Of a stretch of DNA of 64,000 nucleotides, positions 54,624 through 62,934 are shown piece by piece. Every line of letters starts with the position of its first letter. Within the stretch, counting starts at the first letter, position 1. Below the pieces are notes generated by a model that did no database searches, was not told the DNA's origin, and saw only the letters and a program-made list of their open reading frames with translations. A program made the position numbers and the translations under genes. Source of the stretch: Myxococcus xanthus (GTDB taxonomy: Bacteria > Myxococcota > Myxococcia > Myxococcales > Myxococcaceae); the NCBI RefSeq assembly GCF_900106535.1, contig NZ_FNOH01000007.1:248001-312000 (forward strand). The letters run 5' to 3'.

Positions 54624-56900
54624 TCACGAGTGCAGGGGAATATCGGGTGGCTCACGCAGCTCCGAGCCCAGCAGCATCAGCGGCAACTCCACGATGAAGG
54701 TGGCGCCCTCGCTGGGGGCACTCTCCACGCGGATGGTGCCGCCGTGCGCCTCCACCAACTGCCGGACGATGTAGAGCCCGAGCCCGAAGCCCGCATGCTG
54801 GCCGCCGGAGGGCTCTCTTTCGAAGCGCTCGAAGATGCGCCGCTGCGCCTCCGGGGCAATGCCCACGCCGTGGTCTCTCACGCACAGCCGCGCCCGCGCC
54901 ACGCCCGCGTGCTCCACCCGGACCTCCACCGGCCGCCCCCTCCCGAACTTCAGCGCGTTGGACAAGAGGTTCGTCACCACCCGGTCCAACCGCAGCCGGT
55001 CCCACCGGCCCACCAGCCCCAATTCCGCGCCGAACTCCAGCTTGCAGCCCGCCTCCGCAGCCTGTTCGGCGAAGCGCTCCACCACCTCGTGCACCAGGTC
55101 CGACAGGTCCACCGGCGCCACGTCCAGCATCAGCTTTCCCGATGACAGCCGCGACAGGTCCAGCAAGTTGTGCAGCAGCTGCCCCAGCCGCTGCGTCTGC
55201 TTCAGCGCCGCCGCCAGCCCGTCGCGCGCCTTCTGCTCCTCCGCGAGTTCCATCCGCTGAAGCCTTCGCAGGAGCAACTGCAGCGTGTTCAACGGATTGC
55301 CCAAGTCGTGCGCGGCCACGCCGATGAGCTCCACCGCGTCCTGCGCCTCGCTCCAGAGCCGGGCGTTGTCCAGCGCGAGCGCGGCACGTCCCGCCACCTC
55401 CTCCACGAAGACCTGGTCCGTCACCGTCAGCCGGCGCTCCGGCGCGGACGTCAGCAGCACAAACACCCCGCGAGTCTGCCGCCCCACCCGCAGCGGCACG
55501 CCGAGGTAGGAGCGCACGCCCACCTTCTCCATCAACGAGAGGTGCTCGGGGCCCACCAGCCCCCGGGCCAGGGTCTCCGGAGACACGTCGCTCTTGAGCT
55601 CGGAGCGCCCCGTGCGCATCACCTGCCAGATGCCCCATGGAGACTCTGGTGGCGGCGGAAAGCGCCGCGCCGCGTCCCATAGCCACGCCTCCTTCTCCGG
55701 CATCGCGTGCGCCACCGCGCGAGGCCAGAGGTCACCACTGGCCGACAGCAGGTAGAGCAGGCAGGCGTCCGCCACCTCCGGCACCATGATGCGCGTCAGC
55801 TCGGCCACCGTCTGGTCTGGGTCCTGGAACTGGTGGAAGAGGCCTCCCGCCTCCGCCAGCAGTTGCTGCGTGCGCTCGGCCCGGCGCCGCTCGGTGATGT
55901 CGCGCGTCACCTTGGCGAAGCCGCGCGGCAGCCCGCGCGCGTCCTGGAGCACGGTGACGTTGACGTCCGCCAGATAGCGCGAGCCGTCCTTCCTCACTCG
56001 CCAGCCCTCCGTGTGCAGCCGCCCATCCTTCCGGGCCCGCACCAGGTCCTTGTCCGGAATCCCCGCCGCAACCGCATCCGGCGGGTAGAAGACGCTGGAG
56101 GGCTGGCCCAGGATTTCCGCCTCCCGGTAGCCCATGATGCGCTCCGCGCCCGGGTTCCAGCTCTCCACCCGGCCCCGCGCATCCAGCAGGAACAAGGCGT
56201 AGTCGCGCACCCCCTCCACGAGGAGCTGAAAGCGCTCGGCGCTGGCCTCGGCCTCCTGTTGGATGGGCCGCAGCTTGCGCGTCAGCGTCCACGCCAGCAT
56301 CGTGGCGCCCGCGAGGCCCAGGCTCCCCGCGAGCAGGGACAGCCCAAGCGCGCTGCGGTCCGTGGCCAGGCTCTCATGAATGCCCTCGGACAGCCGGGTC
56401 TCCGTCTGCTGGTGGAGCATCCGGAGGCTGTCCATGACACGGCGGCGCGTGTCCGCCACGTGGCCGTCGAAAATCTGCTCCAGCCGCTGGCGGGGCACGC
56501 CGTCCTCGCGCTCCATGATGAGCGCCTGCATGGCCTCCTCGTGCTCCAGCTCCGCGTGGGAGACGGCCTCCAATTGAGTGGCCAGGGGCTCCTGGGTGAG
56601 CCGGCGCTTCAGGGCTTCGTAGGTGGCGATGAAGCGCTCGCGCGCGACGGACATGTCCTGGGCGAAGAAGGTATCTCCCGACAAAGCGAAGCCCCGGCCA
56701 CTGACGACCTTGTCGTTGAAGGTCCGCTCCAGTTGTTTGATGTCCAGCACGTCCCGGGACAGCTCCAGGATGCGCGCCTTGTGATTGGCCCGCACGGAGA
56801 GCAGCGCCACCACGGACGTTCCCGCCAGCACGAGCGCCACCACCAACGAGATGATGAAGCCGGCGCCCGCGCGCTGCGCGAACGTCCACGGACGTGCCAC
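54624..56900 (-). CDS. CHASE3-PAS-GAF sensor histidine kinase
   Basis: Membrane sensor of 758 residues. Helices at about 10-36 and 184-206 enclose a CHASE3 extracytoplasmic domain. Then PAS (222-340), GAF (345-515), HisKA with His531 in AAHDLGNPLN, and HATPase_c with NLLSNALKF, DHGVGI and GFGLGLYIV boxes. No receiver domain, so it must signal to an unlinked regulator. The GTG start at 56900 has GGGGAGGAGGGGAGG upstream. Orphan kinases of this kind are typical of myxobacteria. Confidence 0.88.
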   Translation of the reverse strand: MARPWTFAQRAGAGFIISLVVALVLAGTSVVALLSVRANHKARILELSRDVLDIKQLERTFNDKVVSGRGFALSGDTFFAQDMSVARERFIATYEALKRRLTQEPLATQLEAVSHAELEHEEAMQALIMEREDGVPRQRLEQIFDGHVADTRRRVMDSLRMLHQQTETRLSEGIHESLATDRSALGLSLLAGSLGLAGATMLAWTLTRKLRPIQQEAEASAERFQLLVEGVRDYALFLLDARGRVESWNPGAERIMGYREAEILGQPSSVFYPPDAVAAGIPDKDLVRARKDGRLHTEGWRVRKDGSRYLADVNVTVLQDARGLPRGFAKVTRDITERRRAERTQQLLAEAGGLFHQFQDPDQTVAELTRIMVPEVADACLLYLLSASGDLWPRAVAHAMPEKEAWLWDAARRFPPPPESPWGIWQVMRTGRSELKSDVSPETLARGLVGPEHLSLMEKVGVRSYLGVPLRVGRQTRGVFVLLTSAPERRLTVTDQVFVEEVAGRAALALDNARLWSEAQDAVELIGVAAHDLGNPLNTLQLLLRRLQRMELAEEQKARDGLAAALKQTQRLGQLLHNLLDLSRLSSGKLMLDVAPVDLSDLVHEVVERFAEQAAEAGCKLEFGAELGLVGRWDRLRLDRVVTNLLSNALKFGRGRPVEVRVEHAGVARARLCVRDHGVGIAPEAQRRIFERFEREPSGGQHAGFGLGLYIVRQLVEAHGGTIRVESAPSEGATFIVELPLMLLGSELREPPDIPLHS

Positions 56901-57077
56901 CTCCCCTCCTCCCCAGACGGTCCACCGCCCATGCCCTCGGGCAGGGTGAAGCGCTCCGCACCCTGAATCCAGGGGGCTCGCCGGGTGACGCGAACGTTGG
57001 AAACCAGGCGCCCGAGCAGACGGCGCCCGTGCCCGCGCGTCGCGGTGTGTGCACCGTCCAACCCCGCATTACACCCT

Positions 57078-57102
57078 GGCTGGGCACGCGCGCAGCCCAG
57101 CC
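57078..57102. other. Inverted repeat upstream of the Cys-repeat lipoprotein gene
   Basis: GGCTGGGC (57078-57085) and GCCCAGCC (57095-57102) form an 8-bp stem with a nine-base loop; flanking CCT/AGG bases extend it with a bulge. It lies 43 bases before the start codon and could be a regulatory or mRNA hairpin. Confidence 0.3.
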
Positions 57103-57144
57103 CCAGGTTGGGCGCGGGTGGTGGCCTGGGCGGGACGGGAGCGC

Positions 57145-59334
57145 ATGCGCGGAGCGGGGCGGCGGGGAGCGTGGTTCTGGGCGTGTGGGCTGGTGCTGTG
57201 GGTGGCGTGCAGCCAGACGCAACCGTACGAGGACGCGGACACCCGCCGGCCGGTGTCCGCCTGCGAGCCCATGACGTGCGCCTCCCAGGGCATGGACTGC
57301 GGCATCGCCATTGACGGCTGCGGCGGCACGCTCGGCTGCGGCGCCTGTGGCCCCGGTGAGGTGTGCGGAGGGGGTGGCCGGCACAACGTGTGCGGACCGG
57401 CGCCCTGCGAGCCCACCACCTGTGAGGCCCTGGGGAAGGATTGCGGACCAGTCTCGGATGGCTGTGAAGACGTGCTCGACTGCGGCACCTGCACGGCGCC
57501 CGAGTCCTGCGGCGGCGGGGGCACACCCAACGTATGCGGCGAGCCCACCTGCACGCCGGACACCTGTGAGTCGCTGGCGCGCGACTGCGGCGCCGTCCCG
57601 GACGGCTGTGGCGGCATGCTCGACTGTGGCGTCTGCGCGGACGGACTGACGTGCGGGGGCGGCGGCGCGCCCAATGTGTGTGGCCACGGCATCTGCAAGC
57701 GGGCCACCTGCGACGTGCTGGGGAAGGACTGCGGGCCGGTGTCCGACGGCTGCGGCGGCATGCTCGACTGTGGGGCCTGCGCAGGCGGCCTGACGTGTGG
57801 CGGCGACGGCGTGCCCAATGTCTGCGGCAACTCGCCGTGTACGCCGGGGACGTGTGAGACGCTGGGGAAGAACTGCGGGCCGGTGGCGGACGGGTGCGGC
57901 GACATGCTCGACTGCGGCGTCTGCGCGGACGGCCAGACGTGCGGCGGCGCCGAGCCCAACGTGTGCGGCGGCGGCGTGTGCACCCCGCTCACCTGCGAGT
58001 CCCAGGGGAAGAACTGCGGCACCGTGCCCGATGGCTGCGGCCGACTCCTTCACTGTGGCCTCTGCCCGGCGGGCGAGACATGCGGCGGGGGCGGCGTGGA
58101 CCACGTCTGTGGCCATCCCCTCTGCACACCGGCCACCTGCGAGTCGCTGGGCAAGGACTGCGGCACCGTGCCGGACGGGTGCGGCGGCGCGCTCCAGTGC
58201 GGGGCATGCGCGAATGGCGAGACGTGTGGAGGTGGCGGCACGCCCAACGTGTGCGCGGCGCCTTCCTGCCGCCCCTACACCTGCGGCCTGCTGGGCAAGG
58301 ATTGCGGCACCGTGCCGAACGGGTGTGGCGGGTTCCTGGAGTGTGGCACCTGCACGGCGCCCGAGTCCTGCGGAGCGACGGGCGTTCCCAACGTCTGCGC
58401 GGCGAGCGCGTCCGTGTGCGTGGACCGGAACCTGGGCAGCGTGTTGCCGGTGATGGTGAAGGGCTCCACCGCGCACGCGGGGGATGACCATCAGTCCTCG
58501 TGCGGAGGGAGCGGCGCGCCGGACCGGGGCTTCCTGTGGACGGCGCCCAAGAGCGCGCTCTTCACCTTCGACACGGCGAAGTCGGCCACCCGCTCGCTCG
58601 TCTCCGTGCGCAGCGGCGGCTGCGGGGGCGCGGAGCTGGCGTGCGCGAAGGACGGCATCAGCTACGGCGGCGGCGCGCGTGTTTCGGTGCCGCTGGTGCA
58701 GGGACAGACGGTGCTGGTGGTCGTGGACTCGGCGAGCCTGGACCGGTTCAGCGCGGGGTACTTCGAGCTGCACATCGATGAGCTGCGGGCCAGCGAGGCG
58801 GGCTCCTGCTTCGACGGCATGGACAATGATGGGGACCGCTGGGTGGACTGCGCGGACACGGACTGCCACGACGCGCCGGGCTGCAGCGGCCGTGGCTGCG
58901 CGCACCATGACTTGGGCAGCGCGCTGCCGGTGACGTTCCACGGAGAGACGGCGGGTTCCGGTGACGGCTTCCAGGGGACCTGCGGCGCGCTGCTCCAGCA
59001 GGACCGCGCGCACCTGTGGACGGCGCCGCGGGCGGGCACCTACGTCTTCGACACGGCACCGAGCGAGTGGGGCAACGCGCTCTACGTGCTCACGGGTTGC
59101 CGGGGCACGGAGTTGGGTTGCGCCTCCAACGCGAACGGGAGTCCCCAAGGCTCGCCCGCCGTGAAGGTGACACTGGCGCAGGGCCAGACGGTGCTGGTGG
59201 TGGTGGACGGCATGGCGAATCCCGACCAGGACACGCCCATCCGGTACACGCTCCACATCAGCGAGGACGCCGCCACGGAGACGGGCCGGTGCGCGGATGG
59301 CGCGGACAACGATGCGGATTCCAACTGCCAGTAA
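57145..59334 (+). CDS. Large Cys-rich secreted lipoprotein with eight tandem repeats
   Basis: Protein of 729 residues with a signal sequence (WACGLVLWVAC). Residues 40-418 are eight repeats of about 47 residues, each with the plan C-x3-TC-x5-G-x2-C-x5-GC-x4-L-x-CG-x-C-x5-C-x7-NVC, ten or so cysteines apiece, probably disulfide-linked knots. Two similar beta-sandwich domains follow (about 420-550 and 580-715), each starting LGS[VA]LPV and containing QGQTVLVVVD. Between them is a calcium-type motif DGMDNDGDRWVDC; a second copy is cut short at the stop (DGADNDADSNCQ). Likely surface adhesin or spore-coat-type protein (inference). Confidence 0.75.
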   Translation: MRGAGRRGAWFWACGLVLWVACSQTQPYEDADTRRPVSACEPMTCASQGMDCGIAIDGCGGTLGCGACGPGEVCGGGGRHNVCGPAPCEPTTCEALGKDCGPVSDGCEDVLDCGTCTAPESCGGGGTPNVCGEPTCTPDTCESLARDCGAVPDGCGGMLDCGVCADGLTCGGGGAPNVCGHGICKRATCDVLGKDCGPVSDGCGGMLDCGACAGGLTCGGDGVPNVCGNSPCTPGTCETLGKNCGPVADGCGDMLDCGVCADGQTCGGAEPNVCGGGVCTPLTCESQGKNCGTVPDGCGRLLHCGLCPAGETCGGGGVDHVCGHPLCTPATCESLGKDCGTVPDGCGGALQCGACANGETCGGGGTPNVCAAPSCRPYTCGLLGKDCGTVPNGCGGFLECGTCTAPESCGATGVPNVCAASASVCVDRNLGSVLPVMVKGSTAHAGDDHQSSCGGSGAPDRGFLWTAPKSALFTFDTAKSATRSLVSVRSGGCGGAELACAKDGISYGGGARVSVPLVQGQTVLVVVDSASLDRFSAGYFELHIDELRASEAGSCFDGMDNDGDRWVDCADTDCHDAPGCSGRGCAHHDLGSALPVTFHGETAGSGDGFQGTCGALLQQDRAHLWTAPRAGTYVFDTAPSEWGNALYVLTGCRGTELGCASNANGSPQGSPAVKVTLAQGQTVLVVVDGMANPDQDTPIRYTLHISEDAATETGRCADGADNDADSNCQ
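57262..58398 (+). repeat. Eight tandem ~142-bp coding repeats
   Basis: The eight Cys-rich protein repeats correspond to eight diverged DNA repeats of about 142 bases within the lipoprotein gene. They have drifted in sequence, so recent expansion is unlikely, but copy number may vary among strains. Confidence 0.7.
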
Positions 59335-59405
59335 CGAAAGGCAACCCTTGTGGCGAAGTGCCTCGATGGAGCACGCCCGCGCTCATGCGTTGGATTCCCA
59401 GCGTG

Positions 59406-59960
59406 TCAGCGATGCGCCTGCCGGAGCGCCTTCACCACGACGTCACGGACGCCAACGGCGCGCGCGGAGGTGTCTCCCTCTTCCTCATCCGTGGAATACA
59501 AGTCGTAGGCGGGTGCCGTGAACGCCACCGTGCCGCGCTTCGTCCCCCTGACACCACCACAGACCCACTCGACCGTGGTCACGTAACGGGTCGGCGCATG
59601 ACCTGAGGCCGACTCGGACTCACGACGAAGCATCACACTCGTCAAATCCTGGAGGATGCGCTCACCTTCGGCCCGCGACAGCTTCCTCGGACTGAGTTTG
59701 ACCGGGTCTTCCCAGTCGTCCCCTCGGCCAGAGACCTCCGCGCCGCTTTGCGTCACCTTCAGGTAGAAGGTGCTTTGGGTGAACACCCAACAACCCGTGA
59801 GGACATAGTCGACCTTCACCGTCACGGGCAGGTCCTCACTGAGGCAGCGCAAGGCCTCCTCGCTGGGCGCCTCGTACCCGACGACGTCGTCAGACGCCGC
59901 TGCGGAAGAAAGCCCCGCTACCGCCAGGAGAACCGCGAGCCCCCGAGAGAACCGCCGCAT
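59406..59960 (-). CDS. Secreted protein of unknown function
   Basis: Protein of 184 residues: signal peptide MRRFSRGLAVLLAVAGLS, cleavage near SAAASD. The mature part has few cysteines (LRCLSED, LTGCWVF, EWVCGGV) and alternating beta strands (TFYLKVTQSGAEVSG). No family recognised. It converges with the Cys-repeat lipoprotein gene and has no operon partner. Confidence 0.65.
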   Translation of the reverse strand: MRRFSRGLAVLLAVAGLSSAAASDDVVGYEAPSEEALRCLSEDLPVTVKVDYVLTGCWVFTQSTFYLKVTQSGAEVSGRGDDWEDPVKLSPRKLSRAEGERILQDLTSVMLRRESESASGHAPTRYVTTVEWVCGGVRGTKRGTVAFTAPAYDLYSTDEEEGDTSARAVGVRDVVVKALRQAHR

Positions 59961-60059
59961 GGTGCGACCTCCGTTTCATTGAACGGAGGGAGGCTGGCAC
60001 CCGCGACTCGCGGGCAGCCACGCATGGTTCCATCATCGTTTCGGCATGAAAGGCCCTGC

Positions 60060-60557
60060 TCAGCCTTCCTGCGCGGGCACGGGCGCCGCGTCCGCGGGCT
60101 CCTCGCCCGGCGCCGCGAACGTCCCCGTGGCGGGGTCCACGTTCCAGGCGGAGTACTGGTGCGTCTTCACGTCCCGCAGCTTCCCGTCCTCGTAGCAGAC
60201 CGAATAGATGAGGAACTGCGGGTTGACGAAGTTGGGCTGCCCGTAGCGGTAGCACTCCGCCCCGTTGGTGTCCCGCTCCAGGGTGATGGGCCGTCCGAGC
60301 ACGGCGCGCACCTGCTCCGTCGTCATCCCACCCCGCATGGACTTGAAGCCTTGGGGCGTGACGATGCGGAACGTCTTCTCCTCACCCTTGGCGAGGGTCC
60401 AGAAGCCCACGCCCAGCACCACCGGTATCAGGGCCATCAGCAGGGCGCCCGCCCACCGTCCCCGAGGCACCTTCCTGTCCTTCTGGAAGGCCGTGAAGAG
60501 GCCGCTGGCCGCGTCCGCCTTGGGGGTCGTCTCCGTCGCGCTCACGTCGCCTGACAT
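60060..60557 (-). CDS. Membrane-anchored SmpA/BamE-like domain protein
   Basis: Protein of 165 residues with one membrane helix (ALLMALIPVVLGVGFWTL, about 37-55) and a periplasmic domain whose GMTTEQVRAVLGRPITLERD and later CYRYG match the SmpA/OmlA (BamE-like) pattern of G-M-T-x2-x-V-x3-LG-x-P. The N-terminus is cytoplasmic and the C-terminus acidic, Ala/Pro-rich. Probably an envelope protein; it is not lipidated, unlike BamE. GAGGAC precedes ATG 60557. Confidence 0.65.
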   Translation of the reverse strand: MSGDVSATETTPKADAASGLFTAFQKDRKVPRGRWAGALLMALIPVVLGVGFWTLAKGEEKTFRIVTPQGFKSMRGGMTTEQVRAVLGRPITLERDTNGAECYRYGQPNFVNPQFLIYSVCYEDGKLRDVKTHQYSAWNVDPATGTFAAPGEEPADAAPVPAQEG

Positions 60558-60739
60558 GCAGTCCTCATATCGCGGATGCAACAAAGTCCACGCCTCCCGC
60601 CCTTTCTCCCTGCCCGCCCACCTGGGAGCGCTTACATCGCCTGACGGCTCCCTCTCCCAGGTAACACGCGAGTTTACAATGAACAGGGGGGCGGCCTGCT
60701 ACATCCCCTCCAAGGGAGTCAACGAGGAGTCAAGTCACC

Positions 60740-62902
60740 ATGCCGAAACGCGGCGGCGGCGGTCGCGGCGTCACCCAGAAGCCCTCCAACCGGGACGTGC
60801 TCCCGGCCGGCGCGGAGTCGAAGGACACGGAGCTCTTCTTCAACCGAGAGCTGTCCTGGATGGCCTTCAATGACCGCGTCCTCCAGCTCGCCGAGTCTCC
60901 GGAGATTCCGCTGCTGGAGCGGCTGAAGTTCATCGCCATCTACGCGCGCAACCTGGACGAGTTCTTCATGATTCGCGTCGCCCGTCTGCACGAGCAGATT
61001 CGCGGCGGCGTGGCGCGCCTGGTTCCCGACGGAGCCTCTCCCAGCGACACCCTGGACAAGCTGCACGACGGCATCCTCAAGCAGACGCGCCGGCACGGCG
61101 ACGCCTTCGAGAAGGTGCTCCGCCCCGCCCTGGCCGAAAAGGGCCTGCGCATCCTCTCCGCCAGGAATCTGGACGCCGAGCAGCGCGCCCAGGTGGACCA
61201 GCGCTTCAAGGAGCAGATTTTCCCCGTCCTCACCCCGCTGGCCATCGGCCTGGGACGGCACTTTCCCTACATCTCCAACCTGTCGCTCAGCCTGGCGGTG
61301 CTGCTGAGAGACCCGGACGCGGACGAGGAGAGCGTGGCCCGGGTGAAGGTGCCCAAGGAGCTGCTGCCGCGCTTCCTGCCCCTCAAGGGCAACGTCTTCG
61401 TCCCCTTGGAGGAAATCATCGCCCAGCACCTGGGGGACTTGTTCCCCGGCATGGAGGTGCTGAGCTGGGGCACCTTCCGCGTCACCCGCGACGCGGACTT
61501 CACCGTGTCCGAGGACGCGGAGGACCTGCTCAAGGCCGTGGAGACGGAGCTGCGCGAGCGCCGCTTCGGCGACGTCATCCGCATGGAAGTCCAGGCCGGC
61601 ATGAGCCCCAAGCTGCTCGAGCCGCTGGTGGAGGCCATGGGCCTGGAGGCGCGTCAGGTCTACGAGGAGCACGGCCTGGTGGGCCTCAACGATTTGCAGT
61701 CCATCGCCTTCGCCCCGGGCTTCCCGGAGCTGAAGGACCCGCCGTGGGTCCCTGTCACCCAGGCCCGCCTGCGCACGGACGCGGACGCGCCGGATGGCGG
61801 CACGGTGATGTCGTCCATGCGCCGGGGGGACCTGCTGGTCCACCACCCCTATGAGTCCTTCGCCACCTCCGTGGAGCGCTTCGTCACCGAGGCCGTGGCC
61901 GACCCGGACGTGCTGGCCATCAAGCAGACGGTGTACCGCACGTCGGACAGCTCGCCCCTGGTGCCCGCGCTGATTACCGCCACCGAGCGCGGCAAGCAGG
62001 CGGTGTGCATGGTGGAGCTGAAGGCCCGCTTCGACGAGCGCACCAACATCCGCTGGGCCAACGCGCTGGAAGAGGCGGGCGTGCACGTCGTCTACGGGAT
62101 TCCGTCCCTGAAGACGCACGCGAAGGCCATCCTCATCGTCCGGCGCGAGGGCGACAAGGTGCGGCACTACGTGCACATCGGCACGGGCAACTACAACCCG
62201 AAGACGGCGCGCCTCTACACGGACATGGGCCTGTTCACCACGGACCCGGACATTGGCGCGGACGTGGCGGACGTCTTCAACTACCTCACCGGTTTTGGCC
62301 GGCCGAAGAGCTTCCGCAAGCTGCTGGTGGCCCCGCTCACCATGCGCCAGGGCCTGCTGGCGGAAATCAAGCGCACCGTCGCCGCGCACACAGCCGAGCG
62401 CCCCGCGCGCATCCAGATGAAGATGAACGCGCTGGTGGACCCCGGCATCATCCACGCCCTCTACGAGGCGTCCCGCGCGGGCGTGAAGGTGGAGCTGAAC
62501 GTGCGCGGCATCTGCTGCCTGCGCCCGGGCGTTCCCGGCGTGTCGGAGAACATCCGCGTGGTGTCCGTGCTGGGCCGCTTCCTGGAGCACTCGCGCATCT
62601 ACATCTTCGAGCGCGGCCCGGAGCTGCGTTGCTTCATCGGCTCGGCGGACTTGATGCCGCGCAACCTGGACCACCGCGTGGAAATCCTCGCGCCGGTGGA
62701 GGACGCCAGCCTGGCCGCCCAGGTGAAAGACTCGCTGGAGCGCTGCATGGCAGACACCACGTCCGCCTGGGAGCTGACGGCGGATGGCGGATGGCGCCGC
62801 CGGCTACCGCGCGCCGGTGACGAGAAGCGCTGGGCCCAGGGCGAGATGATGGAGCGCGCCCAGCGCATGGCCCAGTTCCAGGGCGGCCGTCCGCTGCCCT
62901 GA
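60740..62902 (+). CDS. ppk1: Polyphosphate kinase 1
   Basis: Enzyme of 720 residues that makes inorganic polyphosphate reversibly from ATP. N-domain: FFNRELSWMAFNDRVLQLA and NLDEFFMIRVARL; head domain about 140-330; C-domains with the autophosphorylated His460 in SLKTHAK and catalytic His479 in HYVHIGTGNYN, the same 19-residue spacing as E. coli His435/His454. RGICCLRPG and FIGSADLMPRN complete the active site. GAGGAG precedes ATG 60740. In myxobacteria polyphosphate affects stress and development (family knowledge). It converges with the App1-like gene. Confidence 0.93.
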   Translation: MPKRGGGGRGVTQKPSNRDVLPAGAESKDTELFFNRELSWMAFNDRVLQLAESPEIPLLERLKFIAIYARNLDEFFMIRVARLHEQIRGGVARLVPDGASPSDTLDKLHDGILKQTRRHGDAFEKVLRPALAEKGLRILSARNLDAEQRAQVDQRFKEQIFPVLTPLAIGLGRHFPYISNLSLSLAVLLRDPDADEESVARVKVPKELLPRFLPLKGNVFVPLEEIIAQHLGDLFPGMEVLSWGTFRVTRDADFTVSEDAEDLLKAVETELRERRFGDVIRMEVQAGMSPKLLEPLVEAMGLEARQVYEEHGLVGLNDLQSIAFAPGFPELKDPPWVPVTQARLRTDADAPDGGTVMSSMRRGDLLVHHPYESFATSVERFVTEAVADPDVLAIKQTVYRTSDSSPLVPALITATERGKQAVCMVELKARFDERTNIRWANALEEAGVHVVYGIPSLKTHAKAILIVRREGDKVRHYVHIGTGNYNPKTARLYTDMGLFTTDPDIGADVADVFNYLTGFGRPKSFRKLLVAPLTMRQGLLAEIKRTVAAHTAERPARIQMKMNALVDPGIIHALYEASRAGVKVELNVRGICCLRPGVPGVSENIRVVSVLGRFLEHSRIYIFERGPELRCFIGSADLMPRNLDHRVEILAPVEDASLAAQVKDSLERCMADTTSAWELTADGGWRRRLPRAGDEKRWAQGEMMERAQRMAQFQGGRPLP

Positions 62903-62934
62903 CAGCACCTGCACCTCGGTGGGCGCCGGGAGCC

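Noticed and set aside
56374-59256. 960-residue minus-strand frame opposite the Cys-repeat gene
   Set aside because: It mirrors the repeats of the plus-strand gene and has no signal peptide or known domain.
60719-62674. 651-residue minus-strand frame opposite ppk1
   Set aside because: ppk1 motifs on the plus strand are certain; the antisense frame is low-complexity.
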